The translations under genes were made by a program, and so were the position numbers. A DNA stretch of 64,000 nt, taken from Streptomyces sp. NBC_00234 (GTDB lineage: Bacteria; Actinomycetota; Actinomycetes; Streptomycetales; Streptomycetaceae). The notes beneath the pieces are model-generated. The model did not search any database and had not been told where the DNA came from. It saw nothing but the letters and a program-made list of their open reading frames with translations. Shown here piece after piece: positions 40,332 to 48,838 of the stretch; the first letter of the stretch is position 1, and each line of letters opens with the position of its first letter. Where the stretch lies: positions 3,720,001 to 3,784,000 of the forward strand of contig NZ_CP108101.1 in the NCBI RefSeq assembly GCF_036195325.1, in the 5' to 3' direction.

Positions 40332-41156
40332 TCACGCCGCGCCGCGCTGCAGCGCCTCGCAGACGGCCGTCGACTCCCGTACGCCCAGCTCCACCGCACG
40401 GCCGCAGTGCGCGATCCAGGCCGCCACACCCTCCGGCGTCCCGGTCAGATAGCCCTCGAAGGCCGCCACGTACGCCGCCCGGCCCTGCTCCGCATGACCC
40501 ACCTCGGCCGGGCAGATCGACTTCGGGTCGAGCCCGCTGCCGATCAGCACGATCCGCTGGGCCGTCCGCGCGACCAGACCGTTGCAGGAACTGAACGGGC
40601 GCAGGGCCAGCAGTTCACCGTGCACGACCGCAGCCGAGACCAGAGCCGGCGCCGCGCTCCCCGCGATGATCAGCCCGGAGAGCCCTTCCAGCCGTCCGGC
40701 GACCTCGTCGGCATCCGGCACCGGAGCCTCGATCAGCGGCTCGTCGACGGCCTCTCCCGCCAGTCGCGGCCGTCCGACGGCGTCGTCGGGCGACGCACCA
40801 CCGGCCGCGACCAGGTGCAGACGCGCCAGAACCCTGAGGGGCGACTGCCGCCAGATGGAGAGCAGTTGACCCGCTTCGGCGGTCAGCCGCAGGGCCGCGC
40901 CGATCGTCCGGGCCTCGTCGTCACCTCTGAAGTCGGTGCGCCGGCGCACCTCCTCCAGATTCCAGTCGGCGCCGGAGAGCGCCGCGGATCCGCGGGCGCC
41001 GCGCAGGGCCGCTTCCGCGGTGATCTCGTTGCTCCGGCGCCGCATGACCCGGTGGCCGTAGACCCGGTCCACGGCCTTGCGTACGGAGTCCACGGCATCG
41101 GGGACGCCGGGCAGGGCGCCCAGCGCGGCGAGCGGATCTGAGGCAGTCGTACTCAT
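40332..41156 (-). CDS. Fic-fold protein with degenerate active site
   Basis: 274 aa, ATG at 41156. The protein has the all-helical layout of Fic proteins and sits where mycobacteria carry a fic gene in a related neighbourhood. The Fic motif HPFx(D/E)GNGRxxR is represented by RPFSSCNGLVAR (186-197): catalytic His is Arg186, the Asp/Glu is Ser190, the first Gly is Cys191, and the Arg of GNGR is Leu194. The N-terminal inhibitory helix motif (S/T)xxxE(G/N) is GSAALSGA (56-63), without the Glu. AMP transfer is therefore very unlikely. It may be a pseudoenzyme with a binding or structural role. Annotations as oxidoreductase in relatives have no support in the sequence. Confidence 0.72.
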   Translation of the reverse strand: MSTTASDPLAALGALPGVPDAVDSVRKAVDRVYGHRVMRRRSNEITAEAALRGARGSAALSGADWNLEEVRRRTDFRGDDEARTIGAALRLTAEAGQLLSIWRQSPLRVLARLHLVAAGGASPDDAVGRPRLAGEAVDEPLIEAPVPDADEVAGRLEGLSGLIIAGSAAPALVSAAVVHGELLALRPFSSCNGLVARTAQRIVLIGSGLDPKSICPAEVGHAEQGRAAYVAAFEGYLTGTPEGVAAWIAHCGRAVELGVRESTAVCEALQRGAA

Positions 41157-41258
41157 AAGTAGCGAGGCTACGCGCCCCCTACACCCTTACCGCCTTGGAG
41201 TGGTCTTCTTCACGAAGTGTGACAGCGCACCGCAGTCGCACCACTACCCTAGGTGAAC

Positions 41259-42254
41259 ATGAAGATCGCTTTCGTGGGGAAGGGCGGCAGCGGCAAGACA
41301 ACGCTGTCCTCGCTCTTCATCCGCCACCTCGCTGCCAATGAAGCCCATGTCGTCGCGGTGGACGCCGACATCAACCAGCACCTCGGAGCCGCGCTCGGCC
41401 TCGAAGAGGAGGAAGCCGCCGCCCTGCCCGCCATGGGCGCGCAGCTCCCGCTCATCAAGGACTATCTGCGGGGCAGCAACCCCCGGATCGCCTCCGCCGA
41501 GACGATGATCAAGACGACGCCGCCCGGCGAGGGCTCGCGGCTCCTGCGCGTCTGCGAGGACAACCCGGTCTACGACGCCTGCGCGCGTACGGTCCGGCTC
41601 GACGACGGGGAGATCCGGCTGATGGCCACCGGCCCGTTCACCGAGTCGGACCTGGGTGTGGCCTGCTACCACTCCAAGGTCGGGGCCGTCGAGCTGTGCC
41701 TCAACCACCTGGTCGACGGCCCGGACGAGTACGTGGTGGTCGACATGACCGCGGGCTCGGACTCGTTCGCCTCCGGGATGTTCACCCGCTTCGACATGAC
41801 GTTCCTGGTCGCGGAGCCGACCCGGAAGGGTGTCTCGGTCTACCGCCAGTACAAGGAGTACGCGCGGGACTTCGGCGTCGCGCTGAGGGTGGTCGGCAAC
41901 AAGGTCCAGTGCCAGGACGATCTGGACTTCCTGCGTGCGGAGGTGGGCGACGACCTGCTGGTGGGCGTCGGCCACTCGGACTGGGTGCGCTCGATGGAGA
42001 AGGGCCGGCCCTCCCGGTTCGAGCTGTTGGAGGCGGACAACCGGATGGCGCTCCAGGCCCTCCAGGACGCCGCGGAGGATTCGTACGGGCAGCGCGACTG
42101 GGAGCGCTACACGCGCCAGATGGTCCACTTCCATCTGAAGAACGCGGAGAGCTGGGGCAACGCCAAGACGGGCGCCGACCTGGCAGCCCAGGTCGACCCC
42201 GCCTTCGTACTCGACGAGCGGTACGCGCGGACGGGCGTCGCTCAGCCCGCATGA
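41259..42254 (+). CDS. CooC/MinD-superfamily P-loop ATPase
   Basis: 331 aa from ATG at 41259, which follows AGGTGA; a GTG at 41253 is also in frame. Deviant Walker A MKIAFVGKGGSGKTTLSSLF with signature Lys8 and P-loop Lys13. VVAVDADINQHLGAALGL (switch I with Asp), VVDMTAGSDSFASGMF (switch II) and VGNKVQCQDDLDFL (NxK base recognition) follow. This subgroup resembles CooC, which inserts nickel into CO dehydrogenase, but no CODH or hydrogenase gene is nearby, so it is better described as an orphan MinD-type ATPase. Divergent from the Fic-like gene across 102 nt; convergent with the NodB-like lipoprotein gene. Confidence 0.88.
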   Translation: MKIAFVGKGGSGKTTLSSLFIRHLAANEAHVVAVDADINQHLGAALGLEEEEAAALPAMGAQLPLIKDYLRGSNPRIASAETMIKTTPPGEGSRLLRVCEDNPVYDACARTVRLDDGEIRLMATGPFTESDLGVACYHSKVGAVELCLNHLVDGPDEYVVVDMTAGSDSFASGMFTRFDMTFLVAEPTRKGVSVYRQYKEYARDFGVALRVVGNKVQCQDDLDFLRAEVGDDLLVGVGHSDWVRSMEKGRPSRFELLEADNRMALQALQDAAEDSYGQRDWERYTRQMVHFHLKNAESWGNAKTGADLAAQVDPAFVLDERYARTGVAQPA

Positions 42255-42263
42255 CCGCGTCCG

Positions 42264-42314
42264 GCGGGGAGTACGAGGTCCGGGCACCACAGCCCCGGAT
42301 GCCGCACTCCCCGC
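42264..42314. terminator. Nested hairpin between convergent genes
   Basis: Outer stem GCGGGGAGT (42264-42272) with ACTCCCCGC (42306-42314); inner stem TCCGGG (42279-42284) with CCCGGA (42294-42299). It lies between the ATPase and the NodB-like lipoprotein stops and can serve both. Confidence 0.65.
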
Positions 42315-42321
42315 CCGGAAG

Positions 42322-43641
42322 TCAGCCGGCAGACCGCTCGCCCGAAGCGGGCTTGCCGGCGGGCTCGGCGGCCGGCTTTCCGGGAGATGCCGCGGCGCCG
42401 AGGTAGCCGGCCCAGCTCTCCTTCGGCGCCTCGCCGACGCCGAGCGTGCCGAGCTTGGCCAGCGTGGCCGGGTCCTGCGCGTCGAGCCAGTCGGCGAGCT
42501 GCCGGAAGGAGACGCAGCGCACGCCCTCCTTCGTACAGACCGTCTCGATCGTCTCCTCGATGGCGCGCATGTAGGTGCCGCCGTTCCAGGACTCGAAGTG
42601 GTTGCCGATGATCAGCGGGGCCCGGTTGCCGCTGTAGGAGCGGTCGAACGCCTGGATCAGACCGTCGCGCATCTGGTTGCCCCAGTACGCGTGCTTGGCC
42701 GGGTCGCCCTGTGTCGTACCGGACTGGTTGAACATGAAGTTGTAATCCATCGAGAGCGTCTCGAAGGCGCGGCCGGGTACGGGGACGAGCTGGAGCGGCA
42801 GGTCCCAGACGCCGCCCTTCTTCTTGGGCCAGACCTGGTTGCCGACGCCGCTGGAGTCGTACCGGAAGCCCATCGTCCGCGCTGCGGCGACCATGTTCTC
42901 CTGCCCTTCCAGGCAAGGGGTGCGACCGCCGACGAGTTCCTTGTCGTAGTCGAAGGGCAGTGGCGCCTCGGCCTTCAGGGCCGGAGCGTTGGACTTCCAG
43001 CTCTGCACGAAGGACTTCGCCTGGCGGATCTCGCTCTTCCACTCCTCGACGGACCAGGTCCCGACCCCGCCGTCCTTGCCGCAGAAGTGGCCGTTGAAGT
43101 GGGTGCCGATCTCGTTGCCGTCCTGCCAGGCGGCGCGCAGTTCGGTGAGGGTGTCGCGAATGCCCTTGGTGTCGTTGAAGCCGATGTCGGAGCGGCCCGC
43201 CGAGTGCTGGGGCGGGTTGTAGAGGTTCCGCTTCTCCTCGGGCAGCAGATACACGCCACTGAGGAAGTACGTCATGGTCGCGTTGTTCTTCTTGGCCACC
43301 TCGCGGAAGTGCGAGAACAGCTTCTGGCTGTCCTCACCCGCGCCGTCCCACGAGAACACCACGAACTGCGGGGGCTTCTGACCGGGCGCCAGACGCTCGG
43401 CAGCGGGAAGTTTCGGCTGCACCCCGGTGAAGGCGGTGGAACCGTCGCCGATGAGCTGGACCTTGCTCTTGGGGGCGGCGGCCGGAGCGTCCTCCTTCGG
43501 CCCGTGGGCTCCCTTGCCGACCTTCTCGGCGCCGGAGCCGGACGATCCCGATCCCGTCCCGGAGCCGGCGCAGCCTGCCAGACCCGCGACCAGTGCCGTC
43601 GCCATGACACCCATGGCGATCCTCTTCGTGGCGGCCATCAT
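42322..43641 (-). CDS. Polysaccharide-deacetylase-like (NodB superfamily) lipoprotein
   Basis: 439 aa from ATG at 43641 (GGAAGAGGG upstream); the frame is open to 43674. Lipoprotein signal MMAATKRIAMGVMATALVAGLAGC (Cys24), then a Gly/Ser linker. The catalytic part resembles NodB enzymes: FSWDGAGEDSQ is motif 1 (TFDD reduced to a single Asp), GTHFNGHFCG is the metal-binding H-x3-H motif 2 with an extra Cys, and FRYDSSG is a motif 3-like strand. The overall order and length (about 350-residue domain) fit the bacterial polysaccharide deacetylase superfamily but it is divergent. The substrate is probably a wall polymer (inference). It ends in an Ala/Pro/Lys tail (AAASPGKPAAEPAGKPA). Divergent from the SulP-carbonic anhydrase gene across 284 nt that are AT-rich around 43790-43860. 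Confidence 0.75.
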   Translation of the reverse strand: MMAATKRIAMGVMATALVAGLAGCAGSGTGSGSSGSGAEKVGKGAHGPKEDAPAAAPKSKVQLIGDGSTAFTGVQPKLPAAERLAPGQKPPQFVVFSWDGAGEDSQKLFSHFREVAKKNNATMTYFLSGVYLLPEEKRNLYNPPQHSAGRSDIGFNDTKGIRDTLTELRAAWQDGNEIGTHFNGHFCGKDGGVGTWSVEEWKSEIRQAKSFVQSWKSNAPALKAEAPLPFDYDKELVGGRTPCLEGQENMVAAARTMGFRYDSSGVGNQVWPKKKGGVWDLPLQLVPVPGRAFETLSMDYNFMFNQSGTTQGDPAKHAYWGNQMRDGLIQAFDRSYSGNRAPLIIGNHFESWNGGTYMRAIEETIETVCTKEGVRCVSFRQLADWLDAQDPATLAKLGTLGVGEAPKESWAGYLGAAASPGKPAAEPAGKPASGERSAG

Positions 43642-43925
43642 CCGCCCACCCTCTTCCTTGCAGGTTATGTGCATCGAAGTGCTGACACGGCGCGGTCAAC
43701 CTCGCACGCAGCTCCGAGCAACCAGGACGACAGGCCGAATGAAAAGCTGCATATTCACCTGATTGGGTGGGCCAACGGACCATTTGCCCTAGATCATGGA
43801 CACGTATCTTTACTCTGCATTACGATTCGTTTACTGAGAGTTGAGAAATCCCGCCGCTGCACGCCGTGACCCACGGCCGCGTCCCCCACATTCCGCGACC
43901 GCGCTGCCCCGGAGGAGACGGGAAC

Positions 43926-46448
43926 ATGTCTGCATGCGTCCCCACCCGCAATGACCACACATCCCGCAGTTCCCGCCCTTCCCGGGCCTCGGGAATCAAG
44001 CGACCACACAGCCCGCCACCGCCGCCCGGCGGACGGCGCTTCCGCATCGCCGGCGCCGACCTGTCCGCGTCGATCACTGTCTTTCTCATCGCAGTCCCCA
44101 TGTCGCTCGGCCTCGCCGTCGCCATGGACGCCCCACTGGAGGCCGGTCTGGTCTCCGCGGCCATCGGCGGCATCGTCGCCGGACTGCTCGGCGGCACCCC
44201 TCTTCAGGTCAGCGGCCCTTCCGCCGGACTGACCGTCGTCACAGCAGAGTTGATCCAGATCTACGGCTGGCGGACGACCTGTGCGATCACCATCGGCGCC
44301 GGGCTTCTGCAGATCCTGCTGGGCTCGCTGAGAGCGGCCCGCAGCGCGCTCGCCGTCAGCCCCGCCATCGTGCACGGCACGCTCGCCGGGATCGGCGTGG
44401 CCATCGCCCTGGCGCAGCTGCACATCGTGCTCGGCGGCTCGCCCCAGAGCTCCGCCGTCGACAACGCCATCGCCCTGCCTGCCCAGTTGGAGCGGATCAG
44501 TCCGGCCGCTCCGCTCATCGGCTCGCTGACCATCGCCGTGCTGGTGCTGTGGCCACGCCTCCCGGGACGTGCCGGGCACCTGGCGCGGAGAATCCCCGCC
44601 GCGCTGGCCTCCGTGGTGATCGCGACCGCGGTCGCCGCCCTCGCCACTCCCGGAATCGCCCGGGTCGACCTCCCGTCCTGGCGCTCGCACGCCCTTCCCG
44701 AGATGCCGCAGGGGCCGGTTCTCGCCCTGGCCACAGCCGTGTTCACCGTCATGCTGGTGGCGAGTCTGGAGTCACTTCTCGCGGCGGTCGCCGTCGACAA
44801 GATGGCCGCGGACCGGGCGGCCGACCGCTCCGGAGGCGGGCCGTTCGGCCACGAGCCGGTCAAACGCTCCGACCTCGACCGCGAGCTGTGCGGTCAGGGC
44901 ATCGCCAACTCGCTGGCGGGGCTGCTCGGCGGGCTGCCCATCTCCGGTGGCGCCGTGCGCAGTTCGGCGAATGTGAGGGCCGGGGCGACCGGCCGCGCGG
45001 CCACAGTGCTGCACGGTCTCTGGGTGCTGCTGGCCGCCGCCCTGCTGGTCACGGTGCTCGAATGGATTCCGCTGGCCGCGCTCGGCGCCCTGGTCATGAT
45101 GGTCGGCATCCAGATGGTGAGCTTCGCCCACATCCGTAACGTCCACAAGCACCGCGAATTCCTGGTGTACGGCGCGACGATCACGGGCGTGGTCGTCTTC
45201 GGCGTGCTGAAGGGGGTGGTGCTCGGCATCGCGGTGGCGGTCGCCGTCGCCCTGCACCGGCTGGCCCGCACGAGGATCACCGTGACCGAGCAGGACGGCC
45301 GTCATCTGGTCACGGTCCGCGGACAGTTGACGTTCCTTGCGGTACCGCGGCTCAGCCGGACCCTCGGCCAACTCCCCCACGGGGTCGATGCGATCGTCGA
45401 GTTGGACGGCTTCTTCATGGACCACGCGGCGTTCGAGGCGATCCAGGACTGGCGCAGCGCCCAGATCGCCCAGGGTGGCCAGGTCGTCTTCACCGGAAGA
45501 TCGGGCGGCCGGGTCGCCGAGCCCGCTGCGGCGGCGCACTCCTGCTGCCGCCCGTGGACCCCCTGGCGCAACCACCACTGCCACGACCGGTCCGAGCACG
45601 CCACCGCAGGCACCACCGAGTTCACGGCCCAGGATCCGTCGTGCCGCGGCGCATCCGGCCCCGGTCAGCCCGACGGCACCAGCGGGACCGGCGATGCGGT
45701 CGGCGAAAGCAGTGCGACAGGCGCAGCTCCACGACCGGCCGGTGCCCACCGTCTGTTCAACGGCCTCAGCTCGTTCCAGCGCAACACGGCCCCGCTGGTG
45801 CGCGAGGAGCTGGCCCGGCTGGCCGCAGAGGGCCAGCGGCCCTCCCAGCTCTTCATCACCTGTGCCGACTCCCGGCTGGTCACCAGCATGATCACGTCGA
45901 GCGGCCCGGGCGACCTCTTCACCGTGCGGAACGTCGGCAATCTCGTCCCCCCGCCGGACACGGAGACCACCGAGAGCGGCGACGATTCGGTGGCCGCCGC
46001 CATCGAGTACGCGGTGGACGTGCTGAAGGTCGGCTCCATCACCGTCTGCGGACACTCCGGCTGCGGTGCCATGCAGGCGCTGCTCGGCGCTGAGCCGCGC
46101 ACCCCCCGGACGCCCCTGTGGCGCTGGCTGCGGCACGGCCTGCCGAGCCTGGAGCGAATGGCCTCGCGTCACCACTCCTGGGCCCGGATCTCCGGACGGC
46201 TGCCCACCGACGCGGTGGAGCAGCTCTGCCTCACCAATGTGGTCCAGCAGCTGGACCACCTGCGGGCGCACGAGTCGGTGGCCCGCCGGCTGGCCGAAGG
46301 CACGCTGGAGCTGCACGGCATGTACTTCCACGTGGGAGAGGCGCAGGCGTATCTGCTGGCCGAAGGAGCCAGCGCCGGTACGGGTCCTGACGAGGTCTTC
46401 GACCGGGTCGGCCCCGGCACCGACCTCAGCACCGCCCTCGACGCCTGA
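43926..46448 (+). CDS. SulP-family anion transporter fused to beta-carbonic anhydrase
   Basis: 840 aa from ATG at 43926; GGAGGAG sits 8 nt upstream, which decides against the GTG at 43866. Residues about 40-420 are the SulP membrane domain (LSASITVFLIAVPMSLGLAVAM; GGTPLQVSGPSAGLTVVTAE; LLGGLPISGGAVRSSANVRAG). A STAS domain follows (about 440-530). After a Cys/His-rich linker (CCRPWTPWRNHHCH), residues about 600-815 are a complete beta-class carbonic anhydrase with zinc ligands Cys646 and Asp648/Arg650 (CADSR), His710 and Cys713 (CGHSGCG). The logical role is bicarbonate transport with local CO2/HCO3- interconversion, related to BicA-type transporters. It may feed carboxylases or buffer pH alongside nhaA (inference). 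Confidence 0.95.
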   Translation: MSACVPTRNDHTSRSSRPSRASGIKRPHSPPPPPGGRRFRIAGADLSASITVFLIAVPMSLGLAVAMDAPLEAGLVSAAIGGIVAGLLGGTPLQVSGPSAGLTVVTAELIQIYGWRTTCAITIGAGLLQILLGSLRAARSALAVSPAIVHGTLAGIGVAIALAQLHIVLGGSPQSSAVDNAIALPAQLERISPAAPLIGSLTIAVLVLWPRLPGRAGHLARRIPAALASVVIATAVAALATPGIARVDLPSWRSHALPEMPQGPVLALATAVFTVMLVASLESLLAAVAVDKMAADRAADRSGGGPFGHEPVKRSDLDRELCGQGIANSLAGLLGGLPISGGAVRSSANVRAGATGRAATVLHGLWVLLAAALLVTVLEWIPLAALGALVMMVGIQMVSFAHIRNVHKHREFLVYGATITGVVVFGVLKGVVLGIAVAVAVALHRLARTRITVTEQDGRHLVTVRGQLTFLAVPRLSRTLGQLPHGVDAIVELDGFFMDHAAFEAIQDWRSAQIAQGGQVVFTGRSGGRVAEPAAAAHSCCRPWTPWRNHHCHDRSEHATAGTTEFTAQDPSCRGASGPGQPDGTSGTGDAVGESSATGAAPRPAGAHRLFNGLSSFQRNTAPLVREELARLAAEGQRPSQLFITCADSRLVTSMITSSGPGDLFTVRNVGNLVPPPDTETTESGDDSVAAAIEYAVDVLKVGSITVCGHSGCGAMQALLGAEPRTPRTPLWRWLRHGLPSLERMASRHHSWARISGRLPTDAVEQLCLTNVVQQLDHLRAHESVARRLAEGTLELHGMYFHVGEAQAYLLAEGASAGTGPDEVFDRVGPGTDLSTALDA

Positions 46449-46483
46449 ACCGCAGGCCCGCCCGGTCCGTGAGACCTTGTGGT

Positions 46484-46522
46484 CCCGCTTCCGCACCGCA
46501 CGGAACTGCTTGCGGAAGCGGG
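46484..46522 (+). terminator. 12-bp hairpin after the SulP-carbonic anhydrase gene
   Basis: CCCGCTTCCGCA (46484-46495) pairs perfectly with TGCGGAAGCGGG (46511-46522) across a 15-nt loop, 36 nt after the stop codon. Confidence 0.75.
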
Positions 46523-46646
46523 GCCGGTGGCCCCATACACGAGAACACAGGTCTAAACCAATTCCCGGCAGACACTTGTCACCCGGCCTTTGGCCTGATG
46601 AGCTATGCCCCGGGACACAACGGACACCCTGGGACTGGGAGAAGTC

Positions 46647-48602
46647 GTGAGCAACGAAAGCCTCGCCAACCTGCTTCGGGAAGAGCGGAAATTCGCTCCG
46701 CCTGCCGAGTTGGCCGCGAACGCCAACGTGACATCGCAGGCGTACGAGCAGGCCGAGGCGGACCGGCTGGGCTTCTGGGCCGAGCAGGCCCGCCGCCTGA
46801 CCTGGGCCACCGAGCCGACCGAGACGCTCGACTGGAGCAACCCGCCCTTCGCGAAGTGGTTCGCGGACGGCAAGCTCAACGTCGCGTACAACTGCGTGGA
46901 CCGCCACGTCGAAGCGGGGAACGGCGACCGGGTCGCCATCCACTTCGAGGGCGAGCCCGGCGACAGCCGCGCCATCACCTACGCGGAGCTGAAGGACGAG
47001 GTCTCGCGCGCCGCCAACGCCCTCACCGAACTCGGTGTGACCGCCGGCGACCGGGTCGCCGTCTATCTGCCGATGATCCCCGAAGCCGCCGTCGCGATGC
47101 TGGCCTGCGCCCGCATCGGTGCCGCGCACTCGGTGGTCTTCGGCGGCTTCTCCGCCGACGCCATCGCGGCCCGCATCCAGGACGCGGACGCCAAGGTCGT
47201 CATCACCGCCGACGGCGGATACCGCCGCGGCAAGCCCTCCGCGCTCAAGCCCGCGGTCGACGACGCCGTCTCCCGTATCGAGAGCGTCGAGCACGTCCTC
47301 GTGGTGCGCCGCACCGGTCAGGACACCGCGTGGACCGAGGGACGCGACGTCTGGTGGCACGATGTCGTCGGCCGCCAGTCCGCCGAGCACACCCCCGAGG
47401 CGTTCGAGGCCGAGCACCCGCTCTTCATCCTCTACACCTCGGGCACGACGGGTAAGCCGAAGGGCATCCTGCACACCTCGGGCGGCTACCTCACCCAGGC
47501 GGCCTACACCCACAACGCGGTCTTCGACCTCAAGCCGGAGTCCGACGTCTACTGGTGCACCGCCGACATCGGCTGGGTCACCGGCCACTCGTACATCGTC
47601 TACGGCCCGCTGGCCAACGGCGCGACGCAGGTCATGTACGAGGGCACGCCCGACACCCCGCACCAGGGGCGCTTCTGGGAGATCGTCCAGAAGTACGGCG
47701 TCACCATCCTCTACACCGCGCCGACCGCGATCCGCACGTTCATGAAGTGGGGCGACGACATCCCCGCCAAGTTCGACCTGTCGTCACTTCGCGTCCTCGG
47801 ATCGGTCGGTGAGCCGATCAACCCCGAGGCATGGATGTGGTACCGCAAGCACATCGGCGCCGACACCTGCCCGATCGTGGACACCTGGTGGCAGACCGAG
47901 ACCGGCGCGATGATGATCTCGCCGCTGCCCGGAGTCACCGCCACCAAGCCCGGATCGGCGCAGCGCGCACTGCCCGGCATCGCCGCCACCGTCGTCGACG
48001 ACGAGGCCCGCGAGGTTCCGGACGGGGGCGGCGGCTACCTCGTCCTCACCGAGCCGTGGCCCTCGATGCTCCGCACCATCTGGGGTGACGACCAGCGCTT
48101 CATCGACACCTACTGGACGCGCTTCGAAGGCAAGTACTTCGCGGGCGACGGCGCCAAGAAGGACGAGGACGGCGACATCTGGCTCCTCGGCCGGGTCGAC
48201 GACGTCATGCTCGTCTCCGGGCACAACATCTCGACCACCGAGGTCGAGTCGGCCCTCGTGTCGCACCCCTCGGTCGCCGAGGCCGCCGTCGTCGGCGCCG
48301 CCGACGAGACGACCGGCCAGGCCATCGTCGCCTTCGTCATCCTGCGCGGCACCGCGACCGCCTCCGACGAGCTGGTCGCCGAACTGCGCAACCACGTCGG
48401 CACCACGCTCGGCCCGATCGCCAAGCCCAAGCGGGTCCTGCCGGTCGCCGAACTCCCCAAGACCCGCTCCGGCAAGATCATGCGCCGCCTGCTGCGCGAC
48501 GTCGCCGAGAACCGCGAGCTGGGAGACGTCACCACGCTCACCGACTCCTCGGTCATGGATCTCATCACCACGCAGCTGCCGTCCTCCTCGTCCGAGGACT
48601 GA
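46647..48602 (+). CDS. acsA: Acetyl-CoA synthetase
   Basis: 651 aa from GTG at 46647 (GGGAGAAG upstream), equal in length to what I recall for S. coelicolor AcsA; the frame is open to 46605. N-terminus [21 protein letters not shown]-binding P-loop [12 protein letters not shown]4/A5 motifs including [12 protein letters not shown], hinge [18 protein letters not shown], and acetylatable Lys610 in [11 protein letters not shown]. Reaction: acetate + CoA + ATP to acetyl-CoA, AMP and PPi; the PPi is a natural substrate of the HppA pump encoded elsewhere in this window. Activity is likely controlled by reversible Lys acetylation. Monocistronic, with a strong terminator behind it. Confidence 0.97.
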   Translation: MSNESLANLLREERKFAPPAELAANANVTSQAYEQAEADRLGFWAEQARRLTWATEPTETLDWSNPPFAKWFADGKLNVAYNCVDRHVEAGNGDRVAIHFEGEPGDSRAITYAELKDEVSRAANALTELGVTAGDRVAVYLPMIPEAAVAMLACARIGAAHSVVFGGFSADAIAARIQDADAKVVITADGGYRRGKPSALKPAVDDAVSRIESVEHVLVVRRTGQDTAWTEGRDVWWHDVVGRQSAEHTPEAFEAEHPLFILYTSGTTGKPKGILHTSGGYLTQAAYTHNAVFDLKPESDVYWCTADIGWVTGHSYIVYGPLANGATQVMYEGTPDTPHQGRFWEIVQKYGVTILYTAPTAIRTFMKWGDDIPAKFDLSSLRVLGSVGEPINPEAWMWYRKHIGADTCPIVDTWWQTETGAMMISPLPGVTATKPGSAQRALPGIAATVVDDEAREVPDGGGGYLVLTEPWPSMLRTIWGDDQRFIDTYWTRFEGKYFAGDGAKKDEDGDIWLLGRVDDVMLVSGHNISTTEVESALVSHPSVAEAAVVGAADETTGQAIVAFVILRGTATASDELVAELRNHVGTTLGPIAKPKRVLPVAELPKTRSGKIMRRLLRDVAENRELGDVTTLTDSSVMDLITTQLPSSSSED

Positions 48603-48637
48603 CCGAGGACCGGCAGCCGCAGCCACTCCCGTACAGC

Positions 48638-48676
48638 CCCGAGGGGCACCCGGCAACGAGCCGGGTGCCCCTCGGG
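48638..48676 (+). terminator. 17-bp hairpin terminator of acsA
   Basis: CCCGAGGGGCACCCGGC (48638-48654), loop AACGA, perfect complement 48660-48676, followed by CGTTTAG. It begins 36 nt after the acsA stop codon. Confidence 0.9.
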
Positions 48677-48699
48677 CGTTTAGTGTGAAGATCGCTCGA

Positions 48700-48725
48700 T
48701 GTGGCTCCGGCGCCACAGGTACAGT
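48700..48725 (+). promoter_or_regulatory. Inverted repeat and possible -10 upstream of nhaA
   Basis: TGTGGC (48700-48705), TCCGGC, GCCACA (48712-48717) forms a 6-bp inverted repeat immediately followed by TACAGT (48720-48725), a fair -10 sequence. A regulator bound at the repeat would cover the -35 region. The nhaA start is 114 nt downstream. No clear -35 match is visible. Confidence 0.35.
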
Positions 48726-48838
48726 GATGGCTCCGTCAACAACGTAATAAGAAATCTCCACAAGGTGCGCCGGGAAGTCTGGTCGGCAAGTGCTACAGCC
48801 ATGCCATCGCTGCCGTACCGACCCGGAGGTCTCCACCC

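Noticed and set aside
41259..42254. CO dehydrogenase maturation role for the CooC-like ATPase
   Set aside because: No CODH, hydrogenase or nickel gene in the window; the similarity is to the MinD superfamily in general.
44772..47663. 963-codon open frame antisense to the SulP-CA and acsA genes
   Set aside because: Crosses a terminator and two strongly supported genes; no domain seen.
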